Shown here: positions 1 through 8,069 of the stretch, in pieces
Layout: every line of letters starts with the position of its first letter
Numbering within the stretch: position 1 is the first letter of the stretch
Assembly: GCA_958419975.1 (NCBI GenBank)
Contig: CATZIG010000069.1
Location: 1-9,158, forward strand
Direction of reading: 5' to 3'
Origin: an uncultured Collinsella sp.
GTDB taxonomy: Bacteria > Actinomycetota > Coriobacteriia > Coriobacteriales > Coriobacteriaceae
Length of the DNA stretch: 9,158 bases
Program-made: the position numbers and the translations under genes
The notes under the pieces: model-generated
The model's input: the letters and a program-made list of their open reading frames with translations, nothing else
Database searches by the model: none
What the model was told of the DNA's origin: nothing

Positions 1-2
1 CT

Positions 3-40
3 CGCACGGAGAGCACATTAAGTGCTCTCCGGCTCGTGCG
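3..40. repeat. Bulged inverted repeat (hairpin) downstream of gyrA
   Basis: Two nested perfect arms are visible. The inner 9-bp arms lie at 8-16 (GGAGAGCAC) and 22-30 (GTGCTCTCC) around a 5-nt loop ATTAA. The outer 5-bp arms lie at 3-7 and 36-40. Five unpaired bases (31-35) form a one-sided bulge. No T-run follows on either strand within the window, so it does not look like a standard intrinsic terminator. It lies about 60 bp beyond the gyrA terminator. It could be a repeated extragenic palindrome, part of a structured RNA, or the end of a neighbouring transcript. The rest of 41-102 shows only a small GCCGC/GCGGC hairpin at 63-75 and no convincing gene. Confidence 0.6.
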
Positions 41-102
41 GAACTCGCGATCGACTTCATGTGCCGCCATGCGGCCGGGGCGAACGCGGGTCCAAGATTG
101 TC

Positions 103-135
103 AAAAAAGCGGTCGGCGCGCAGTGCGCCGACCGC
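103..135 (-). terminator. Intrinsic terminator of the gyrBA operon
   Basis: Read on the minus strand, a perfect 11-bp GC-rich stem (135-125 with 119-109, GCGGTCGGCGC and its complement) closes a 5-nt loop and is followed directly by six T residues (108-103). It starts about 40 nt after the gyrA stop codon. Stem, loop and T-tract are canonical. On the plus strand the stem is preceded by the A-tract and is not followed directly by Ts, so it is expected to work mainly for gyrA. Confidence 0.92.
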
Positions 136-175
136 CGATATATGGGGTCTGATATTTTTTACCAGCTAGGGCCTC

Positions 176-2914
176 TTACTCGTCTAGGAGATCTTCTGGC
201 ATGTCGTTGCCGTCGCCTAGATCGACAGGGGTTTCTTCGGGGGCAGAGCCGTTTTCTGTGGCTTCGCCTTCGGGCTTCTCTTTGGCGGCCGTCATGCGGG
301 CGACAGCGCAGATGCGGTCGTTGTCGTCGACGGTCATCATCTTGACGCCCTGGGTGGCGCGGCCAGTCTGGCTGATCTCGTCGGTCTTGACGCGAATGAC
401 CGTCGCGCCCTCCGTCACGATGAATAGCTCGTGCTGCGGGCCCACCGTCTTCATGGCCGCGAGGTTACCCTTACGCTCGGTCATTTGGATGGTGTAGACG
501 CCCTGGCCGCCGCGATTCTGCTCCGGATAGTCCGCGACCGGCGTGCGCTTGCCGTAGCCGCGCTCGGTAATGACGAACAGATCGCCGTTGCCGTTAGTGA
601 CTTCCATGCCCAGAACGCTCACGCCGTCCTTCAGACCGATACCGCGAACGCCGCTGGTATCGCGGCCGGTGGCGCGCACCTGCTCCTCGGAGAACATGAT
701 CGCCTTGCCCGCGGTGGTGGCTAGGATAATCTTGTCGCCCTCGCGCACGCGGCGCACGTTCAGCAGCGCGTCGTCGTCACGCAGGTTGATAGCGATCAGG
801 CCGTCGCGACGGCTGCGATCATATGCGCTCATCACGGTCTTCTTGACCATGCCGCTCTTGGTGGCAAACATCAGGTACTCGTCGGCCGGGAACTCGCGGC
901 AGCTGATGACGCTCGCGATCTTCTCGCCCTCCTCGAAGGGAAGCAGGTTGACGATCGCGGTACCGCGCGCCTGGCGCGTACCCACCGGCAGCTCGTGCAC
1001 CTTCAGGCGATAGACCTTGCCCTTGCTCGAGAAGAACAGCACGTACTCGTGCGTGGACGCGATGAACATCTCGTCGATGACGTCGTCCTCTTTGAGGTTG
1101 ACGCCCGACACGCCCTTGCCACCGCGCTTCTGGGCACGGTAGGCAGCCACCGGAATGCGCTTGACATAGCCGGTGTGGGTGATGGTCACGACCATATCCT
1201 CGTCGGCGATGAGGTCCTCGACATCCAGGTCCTTCTCGACCTGGCTGATCTCGGTGCGGCGCTTGTCGCCAAACTTCTTGGAGATCTCGCGCATCTCTTC
1301 CTTGATGACGCCCAGGATCTTCTCCTCGTGCGCCAGCAGGTCCTCGTAGTAGGCGATGGCGCGGCGCAGACCGTCCAGCTCTTCCTGAATTTTGTCGCGC
1401 TCCAGGCCGGTCAGGCGGCGCAGCTTCATCTCGAGGATGGCCGTGGTCTGCTCGGGCGTAAAGCTAAAGCGCTCGATCAAGCGGCTGCTGGCCTCGGAGT
1501 CGGTCTGCGAGGAGCGGATAATGCTGATGACCTCGTCGATATGGTCGAGGGCCATCAGGTAGCCCTCGAGGATATGCGCGCGGGCCTGGGCCTTCTTAAG
1601 GTCAAAACGGGTGCGGCGAGTGACGACGTCGACCTGGTGGTCGATGTAGTGCTGCAACATCTCGCGCAGGCTCAGGCATTTGGGAACGCCGTTGACGAGC
1701 GCCAGGTTGTTGGCGCCAAAGGTCGTCTGCAGCGAGGTGTACTTATACAGGTTGTTGAGCACGACCTGAGGAATGACGCCCTTCTTGAGCTCGATGACCA
1801 GACGGATGCCCTTCTGGTTGGACTCATCGCGCATATCCGAGATGCCCTCGATGCGCTTATCGTTGACGAGCTGGGCGATCTTCTCCTGCAGGGTGCCCTT
1901 GTTGACCATGTAGGGAATCTCGGTAAAGACCAGGCGGCTGCGGCCGGTCTTGGTGGACTCCACATGTGCCTTGGCACGCACGGTAATGGAGCCGCGGCCG
2001 GTCTCGTAGCTCTGTTTAATGCCGGCGCTGCCCATGATGATGGCGCCGGTGGGGAAGTCCGGACCGGGCATGATCTGCATGAGCTCGTCGACGGTGGCGT
2101 CGGGGTTGTCGATCAGGTAGCAGGTGGCCTCGATCGCCTCGGTGAGGTTATGCGGAGCGATGTTGGTGGCCATGCCGACGGCGATGCCCTGGCTGCCGTT
2201 GACCAGCAGGTTGGGGAAGCGCGCAGGCAGCGCCACGGGCTCGGCGAGCGATTCGTCGTAGTTGGGTTGCCAGTCGACGGTATCCTTCTGCAAGTCACGC
2301 AACAGTTCCATGGCGGGCTTTGCCAGGCGGCTCTCGGTGTAACGCATGGCCGCCGCGCCGTCGCCGTCGATGTTACCGAAGTTGCCGTGACCGTCGATGA
2401 GCGGCGTGCGCATGGAGAACCACTGCGCCAGGCGGACCATGGCCTCATAGACCGCGTAGTCGCCATGCGGGTGGTACTTACCGATAACTTCGCCGACCGT
2501 CCAAGCTGACTTCTTGTGCGGGCGGTTGGGGTAGATGCCGCTCTCGTTCATCGCGTACAGGATGCGGCGGTGCACCGGCTTTAAGCCGTCACGCACGTCC
2601 GGCAGGGCGCGCGCTGTGATAACCGACATCGAATACTCAATGAACGACTGCTTCATCTCGCGACCGAACTCCGAAATCTGGAGCTGGCCGCCGTTGATAT
2701 CCTCGCCGGCCGAGGCGCCACGGTCGACTTCGCCAAAGCTCTCCTCGAGCTCGGCGTCGTCTTCTTCCTCATCATCATCGGCATCGGGGTTATAGGCGTC
2801 CGGGTCGCCGTCCTCGCCCTGCTCAGCACGGGCAAGCAGGCGCTTCAGATCATCGGGCATGCCGGCGTCGCCGGCCTCGCCCATACCCTCGTTATTGTTG
2901 ATATCGTCTGCCAC
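176..2914 (-). CDS. gyrA: DNA gyrase subunit A
   Basis: Breakage-reunion subunit of the A2B2 gyrase, which introduces negative supercoils using ATP hydrolysed by GyrB. The protein has 912 residues and starts at GTG, 4 nt after GAGGAGG (2925-2919); that SD overlaps the gyrB stop codon. Residues 1-73 are an acidic extension (28 D/E, 4 K/R) before the conserved start of the core ([12 protein letters not shown]). The catalytic tyrosine is Y192 in AAMRYTES. The GyrA box QKRGGKG at 595-601 separates it from ParC/topoisomerase IV, and a second box-like motif QNRGGQG lies at 799-805 in the C-terminal beta-pinwheel. Residues 873-912 form another acidic tail. The position equivalent to E. coli S83 is tyrosine (Y153 in [10 protein letters not shown]), and D87 is glutamate (E157), as in many Gram-positives. 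It is longer than the usual 800-870 residues because of the two tails. Co-transcribed with gyrB. Confidence 0.98.
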   Translation of the reverse strand: MADDINNNEGMGEAGDAGMPDDLKRLLARAEQGEDGDPDAYNPDADDDEEEDDAELEESFGEVDRGASAGEDINGGQLQISEFGREMKQSFIEYSMSVITARALPDVRDGLKPVHRRILYAMNESGIYPNRPHKKSAWTVGEVIGKYHPHGDYAVYEAMVRLAQWFSMRTPLIDGHGNFGNIDGDGAAAMRYTESRLAKPAMELLRDLQKDTVDWQPNYDESLAEPVALPARFPNLLVNGSQGIAVGMATNIAPHNLTEAIEATCYLIDNPDATVDELMQIMPGPDFPTGAIIMGSAGIKQSYETGRGSITVRAKAHVESTKTGRSRLVFTEIPYMVNKGTLQEKIAQLVNDKRIEGISDMRDESNQKGIRLVIELKKGVIPQVVLNNLYKYTSLQTTFGANNLALVNGVPKCLSLREMLQHYIDHQVDVVTRRTRFDLKKAQARAHILEGYLMALDHIDEVISIIRSSQTDSEASSRLIERFSFTPEQTTAILEMKLRRLTGLERDKIQEELDGLRRAIAYYEDLLAHEEKILGVIKEEMREISKKFGDKRRTEISQVEKDLDVEDLIADEDMVVTITHTGYVKRIPVAAYRAQKRGGKGVSGVNLKEDDVIDEMFIASTHEYVLFFSSKGKVYRLKVHELPVGTRQARGTAIVNLLPFEEGEKIASVISCREFPADEYLMFATKSGMVKKTVMSAYDRSRRDGLIAINLRDDDALLNVRRVREGDKIILATTAGKAIMFSEEQVRATGRDTSGVRGIGLKDGVSVLGMEVTNGNGDLFVITERGYGKRTPVADYPEQNRGGQGVYTIQMTERKGNLAAMKTVGPQHELFIVTEGATVIRVKTDEISQTGRATQGVKMMTVDDNDRICAVARMTAAKEKPEGEATENGSAPEETPVDLGDGNDMPEDLLDE

Positions 2915-2925
2915 GTTACCTCCTC

Positions 2926-5005
<2,080 letters not shown>

Positions 5006-5008
<3 letters not shown>

Positions 5009-5035
5009 AAAATACCCTCGGGAACGAGGGTATTT
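5006..5035 (-). terminator. Intrinsic terminator after dciA
   Basis: Minus-strand reading gives an 11-bp perfect stem (5035-5025 with 5020-5010, containing ATACCCTCG and its complement), a 4-nt loop, and a run of seven Ts (5012-5006) that partly overlaps the base of the stem. It lies about 27 nt after the dciA stop. On the plus strand only a short TATTT follows, so termination of minus-strand transcripts is the likely main role. It separates the dnaN-recF-dciA transcript from gyrBA. Confidence 0.88.
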
Positions 5036-5061
5036 GGCTCTACAAGGCCACCAGATGCGAT

Positions 5062-5625
5062 TTAAGGCTCTTTTTTGCTTTGCACGCCCTTGGCCCACTC
5101 GGCACTGGCTCTCATGGCATTCTCGAGGGCCTCGCGCAGTTTTTGGTCTTCGATGGGTGCCACTTGGCGCTCAATCTCGGTGCGCTCGGCCTCACTTAGG
5201 TCGGCGTGCGGGGCCGGCGGGCGCTCGGTCGTCGCCGGGCGCAGGCGCTCCTTGGCGGCGGGCGGCGTGTGACCGGGTGCGGTGGTTTTGAACACCAGGC
5301 CGTCCACATGCGCACCGGCGCGCTCCATGCGCGCGCGGATGATCTCACGCAACAGCGTCATTTCCTGCGTCCACGAGGGCGAATCGAGATATACCAGCAG
5401 CTCATTGGACTCGGGCAGGTAGCGCAGACCCGTCACATGCCGCCCCTCGCGCGTGCCCGAGCACACCGCGTTCCACGCGCGATAGACCGCGCGCGACTCC
5501 TCGGCAGCCTCCATCTGCGCACGGCGCTCAGGCGTCACCGACGCCAGGATGCGCTGGCGCTCTGCGTTCAAAAACCCACTGAAGGCGACCGTCTCGCTCT
5601 CGCGCTCGTAATTAGCACGTCTCAC
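5062..5625 (-). CDS. dciA: DciA-like DUF721 protein (helicase loader/activator)
   Basis: 187-residue protein of the DUF721 family. DciA members are known to interact with the replicative helicase DnaB and help its loading or activity in bacteria that lack DnaC or DnaI. The DUF721 core spans about residues 45-115: W51 after an alpha-helical start, then the strand LLVYLDSPSW (76-85) with the conserved tryptophan, then a helix TQEMTLLREIIRARM. A Pro/Ala-rich linker (about 116-142) leads to a charged helix (143-180). The GTG start at 5625 lies inside the 3' end of recF (14-nt overlap), 9 nt after AGGTGG (5640-5635), which suggests translational coupling. Its place between recF and gyrB is the usual one in Actinomycetota. 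The family call is strong; the helicase role is inferred from other members. Confidence 0.87.
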   Translation of the reverse strand: MRRANYERESETVAFSGFLNAERQRILASVTPERRAQMEAAEESRAVYRAWNAVCSGTREGRHVTGLRYLPESNELLVYLDSPSWTQEMTLLREIIRARMERAGAHVDGLVFKTTAPGHTPPAAKERLRPATTERPPAPHADLSEAERTEIERQVAPIEDQKLREALENAMRASAEWAKGVQSKKEP

Positions 5626-6718
5626 CCATGCTCACCACCTTGGCTCGATCAAGCAGGTCATCGGTAAAGTATCCCAGGTTGGTCGTGGTTATGACCGTTT
5701 GGATATCATCGCCGATCAGCCGCAGAAAAGCACCGCGGCGCTCGCCGTCGAGCTCGCTCATCACGTCGTCCAGAAGCAACAGCGGAGCAGTACCCAGAAC
5801 ATCGCGAGCCACGGCCACCTCGGCCACCTTCCAGGACAGTACCAACGTTCGCTGCTGTCCTTGGCTGGCAAATGAACGAGCGGAGCGACCCGCCACGGTA
5901 AATTCAATCTCGTCGCGATGCGGCCCCACCAACGTCACGCCGCGGCGAATTTCCTCGCCGGCGTGCTCATCAAGGGCGGCCAGCATGCGCTCGTACGCCC
6001 AGCCCTTCAGCTCTTCGCGATCCTCGACCTGGGGCAAATCCCCCAGCGTGGACGCATAGGACACGTTGGCGGCTTCACCGGACGCCACTTGCCCGTAGGC
6101 AGTACGCACATGGCCCGCCAGCCGGTCGAGCAGGGCCAACCGGTGCACGAGCAGAGCCGCGCCCGCGCGGGCAATCGAATCGTTCCACGCGCCGAGCATC
6201 TCACGGCAGCACCAGGTCTCCTTGAGCAAGGCGTTGCGCTGGGTCACGCAGCGCCCATAGGCGCTCGCAAGATCGGCATAGCGTGCGCTCAGTTGCATGC
6301 CAAAGTCATCGAGGGCGGCGCGGCGCACACTGGCGCCCCGCTTAACCATGTCCAGATGGTCGGGGCAAAACAGCACGCTCGGCAGAACCCCGCGCACACC
6401 GGCGGCAGAGCATCTCTTGCCGTTGCGGCTAAACGAGCGCTTACCGTCCTCCGCGCTCAATCCCATATCAAGCACGCGGCCGTCGCCCTCGAGCCTCAGC
6501 TCGACCCTGCACGAGCCCACGCCGTCATGAACGAGCTCGGCTGCGGTCGGATGCCTAAACGAGGCGCCGCTCGTCAGCAGCTGCAGCGCCTCTATGAGAT
6601 TGGTCTTTCCCGCCGCGTTGGGTCCCGCAAGTATCGTCACGCCGTCGTCTAGGGCAAGGCGATAGCTATCGAAGCTGCGGTAGTGCGCGACGGAAAGATC
6701 GCGGGCGAACATGGTCAT
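5612..6718 (-). CDS. recF: DNA replication and repair protein RecF
   Basis: SMC-like ABC ATPase that binds gapped DNA with RecO and RecR and directs RecA to single-stranded gaps at stalled forks. 368 residues, normal for the family. Walker A is GPNAAGKT (32-39). The ABC signature is SQGQQR (285-290). Walker B is LLLLDDVMSELD with the paired Asp at 317-318. The N-terminal sequence (FARDLSVAHYRSFDSY) is the usual strand-helix of RecF. The start follows the dnaN stop by 9 nt; no clear Shine-Dalgarno is visible, and a second ATG lies two codons in (6712). Expression probably depends on coupling to dnaN. The 3' end overlaps dciA by 14 nt. Confidence 0.97.
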   Translation of the reverse strand: MTMFARDLSVAHYRSFDSYRLALDDGVTILAGPNAAGKTNLIEALQLLTSGASFRHPTAAELVHDGVGSCRVELRLEGDGRVLDMGLSAEDGKRSFSRNGKRCSAAGVRGVLPSVLFCPDHLDMVKRGASVRRAALDDFGMQLSARYADLASAYGRCVTQRNALLKETWCCREMLGAWNDSIARAGAALLVHRLALLDRLAGHVRTAYGQVASGEAANVSYASTLGDLPQVEDREELKGWAYERMLAALDEHAGEEIRRGVTLVGPHRDEIEFTVAGRSARSFASQGQQRTLVLSWKVAEVAVARDVLGTAPLLLLDDVMSELDGERRGAFLRLIGDDIQTVITTTNLGYFTDDLLDRAKVVSMGETC

Positions 6719-6727
6719 GGCGCAACG

Positions 6728-7831
6728 CTAGATGCGGACCGGCATGACCAGGTACAGGTAGTTGATCTTGTCGTAGGACTTGAAGATGCCCGCCTGCGAG
6801 TAGCTCTTGAGCTCCAGCGTGATCTCCTTCTCCTTGGATAGGGCATTGAGGCAGCCGAAGATGTAGTGGTAGTTGAAGGCGATGGTGCCCGACTCGCCCT
6901 CGGCCTCGACATCGATCGTCTCCTGCGCAAGGTCCTGGTCATTGGAAATGGAGGACAGGCCCATCTGCCCGTTCTCGACATCGATCTCGAACTTGACGGC
7001 GGGGTTGGCGCTCGCGATAACGGCCACGCGCTTGAGGGCGGCGTTAAAGGCGGCGACGTCGATCTTGACGCTCGTCACGCACGAATCGGGGATGAGCTGC
7101 TTGTAGTTGGGGTACACGCCCTCGATGCGGCGCGACACGTAGGTGGTGTTGCCGGCCTCGAAGACGACCTGGGTGTCGGTAGCCCCGATCATGATGGTCG
7201 CCTGGCTGTCCATGATGTTCAGTGCGTCGTTAAAGGCGTCAGCCGGAACGTTGAGCTCAAAGGAGCCTTCGAGGGTCGAGGTCTCGACCTGCGTATCGCA
7301 CACGGCCAAACGGAAGGAATCGGTCGCCACCAGGCGCACGGTGTTGTTCTCGACCTTCATGTGCACGCCACCCAGGATGGGGCGGGCCTTGTCGGTCGAG
7401 GTGACGCGCCACACGCGGCCGACCATCTCGGACAAGATATCGGTCGGCAGTTCCACGGCGCTCTCGATGGCATAGGCCGGAAACTCGGGGAAGTCATTAG
7501 CATCAAGCGTGTTCAGGCGGAAAGAGCTCTTCTCGCAACCAATCAGCACCTGGCGCTCGGACAGCTCAAAGGTGACCGGGGCATCGGGGAGGGTCTTGGT
7601 GATATTGGAGAGCATCTTACAGGGGATAACCATCTCGCCCTCTTCTTCGACATGCGCCGCGATGCGATGACGGATCGAGATGGTGTAGTTAGAGGTCTGG
7701 AATTCCAAGATGCCGTCTTGGGCCTTGACGAGCACGCCCGACAGGATGGGAAGGGTGGATGCCGAAGCGACACCCTTCATAACGACGCCGATGGCTTGTG
7801 TAAGCGAGCTCTGGCTGACGGTGAACTTCAT
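6728..7831 (-). CDS. dnaN: DNA polymerase III beta subunit (sliding clamp)
   Basis: Ring-shaped clamp that tethers DNA polymerase III and many repair proteins to DNA. 367 residues, close to the family norm of about 366. It begins MKFTVSQSSLTQAI and has the conserved early motif LPILSGVLV (28-36). The region around RPILGGVHM and the following ATDSFRLA are typical of domain 2. It ends in YLVMPVRI, the C-terminal strand that forms part of the clamp's peptide-binding pocket. ATG start at 7831, preceded by GAAAGG (7846-7841) at 9 nt. It is followed 9 nt later by recF. No convincing promoter was found just upstream; it may be read through from dnaA or started within the origin gap. Confidence 0.98.
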   Translation of the reverse strand: MKFTVSQSSLTQAIGVVMKGVASASTLPILSGVLVKAQDGILEFQTSNYTISIRHRIAAHVEEEGEMVIPCKMLSNITKTLPDAPVTFELSERQVLIGCEKSSFRLNTLDANDFPEFPAYAIESAVELPTDILSEMVGRVWRVTSTDKARPILGGVHMKVENNTVRLVATDSFRLAVCDTQVETSTLEGSFELNVPADAFNDALNIMDSQATIMIGATDTQVVFEAGNTTYVSRRIEGVYPNYKQLIPDSCVTSVKIDVAAFNAALKRVAVIASANPAVKFEIDVENGQMGLSSISNDQDLAQETIDVEAEGESGTIAFNYHYIFGCLNALSKEKEITLELKSYSQAGIFKSYDKINYLYLVMPVRI

Positions 7832-7863
7832 CTTTTAATACCTTTCTATAGATATAAATATCT
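7832..7863. other. AT-rich candidate DNA unwinding element
   Basis: Almost wholly A/T apart from the CC of the dnaN SD and a few single G/C bases, in a locus otherwise rich in G+C. It lies between the dnaN start and the trio run. A near-palindrome, AGATAT-AA-ATATCT, occupies 7850-7863. It is where strand opening would be expected if the adjacent trio is functional. Confidence 0.55.
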
Positions 7864-7878
7864 TAATAATAGTAATAG
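7864..7878 (+). repeat. DnaA-trio-like repeat, five consecutive TAA/TAG
   Basis: The plus strand reads TAA TAA TAG TAA TAG without interruption. The known DnaA-trio is a repeated 3'-(G/A)AT-5', that is TAG or TAA read 5' to 3', on the strand that DnaA binds during unwinding. The 3' end of this run faces the box cluster at 7890 and above, and the 5' end faces the AT-rich stretch. That polarity matches the published model, where DnaA filaments extend from boxes into the unwinding element. The nearest box candidate begins 12 nt away. Confidence 0.6.
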
Positions 7879-7889
7879 CACTGACGAAA

Positions 7890-7899
7890 CTGTTGATTA
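7890..7899 (-). promoter_or_regulatory. Candidate DnaA box TAATCAACAG
   Basis: Minus-strand TAATCAACAG, nearest box-like site to the trio run. Its first nine bases differ from TTATCCACA at two positions, but it shares the CAACAG core with two other sites in this gap. Confidence 0.4.
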
Positions 7900-7947
7900 C
7901 TCCCAAAGACGCAGGTCAGACCCAGAAAGAGAATCGACAGCAGCCTG

Positions 7948-7957
7948 TGTGCAACAG
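7948..7957 (+). promoter_or_regulatory. Candidate weak DnaA box TGTGCAACAG
   Basis: Plus-strand TGTGCAACAG with the shared CAACAG core. It sits in a small inverted repeat, CCTGT-GTGCA-ACAGG (7944-7958). The left half fits the box poorly, so this is the weakest of the sites. Confidence 0.3.
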
Positions 7958-7963
7958 GGGTGG

Positions 7964-7972
7964 TTTTCCACG
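7964..7972 (+). promoter_or_regulatory. Candidate DnaA box TTTTCCACG
   Basis: Plus-strand TTTTCCACG differs from the consensus TTWTNCACA only in the last base. Confidence 0.5.
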
Positions 7973-8016
7973 TTCAAAACCTGCGCAAAACTTTTCATCA
8001 CCGCGGGTTGGGTTTT

Positions 8017-8061
8017 AGACACCTTATGCCCGTGGTTTCGACAAGTTTTCAACAGGTGTCT
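8017..8061. repeat. 8-bp inverted repeat downstream of dnaA
   Basis: AGACACCT (8017-8024) and AGGTGTCT (8054-8061) are perfect inverted arms separated by 29 nt. No T-tract follows on the minus strand (TAAAACCC instead), so it is not a normal dnaA terminator. The enclosed loop holds most of the TTTTCAACA box candidate. Confidence 0.4.
8046..8055 (+). promoter_or_regulatory. Candidate DnaA box TTTTCAACAG
   Basis: Plus-strand TTTTCAACA(G) differs from TTWTNCACA at one position (C to A) and carries the recurring CAACAG core. It is 14 bp downstream of the dnaA stop codon and overlaps the right arm of the inverted repeat at 8017-8061 by two bases. Confidence 0.5.
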
Positions 8062-8069
8062 CTATTTCC

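Larger units (their letters stand above)
7832..8069. other. oriC: Putative replication origin (oriC) between dnaA and dnaN
   Basis: A 238-bp gap without coding capacity, flanked by dnaA and dnaN, a classical origin position in Gram-positives. It is polar. On the dnaN side, 7832-7878 has 39 of 47 A/T bases and holds a DnaA-trio-like run. The dnaA side (7890-8055) carries several DnaA-box-like sites. No terminator follows dnaA. A second box cluster, as in Bacillus, would lie upstream of dnaA, outside this window. The origin role is inferred from position and motifs, not tested. Confidence 0.72.

Noticed and set aside
1..70. Minus-strand frames starting at ATG 70 or ATG 60 that run off the left edge
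   Set aside because: Only 20-23 codons are visible, with no good SD and a hairpin inside; too short to call a gene.
1..102. tRNA or rRNA gene next to gyrA, as in some bacteria
   Set aside because: No acceptor stem, TTCGA-type T-loop or anticodon arm could be assembled on either strand.
2..169. Plus-strand frame open from the left edge to TAG at 167-169, possible convergent gene end
   Set aside because: It runs through the long hairpin and the whole gyrA terminator and shows no recognisable sequence. A coding end cannot be supported without the sequence to the left.
995..2509. A 504-codon open frame on the plus strand opposite gyrA
   Set aside because: Same shadow effect opposite the conserved gyrA core; Leu/Val/Asp-rich translation with no recognisable domain.
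5918..6652. A 244-codon plus-strand frame opposite recF
   Set aside because: Antisense shadow of recF; no recognisable domain.
7866..7894. dnaN promoter with TATTAT as -10 on the minus strand
   Set aside because: The -10 match lies in the trio repeat and no acceptable -35 is found at 16-18 bp spacing, so the match probably reflects A+T content only.
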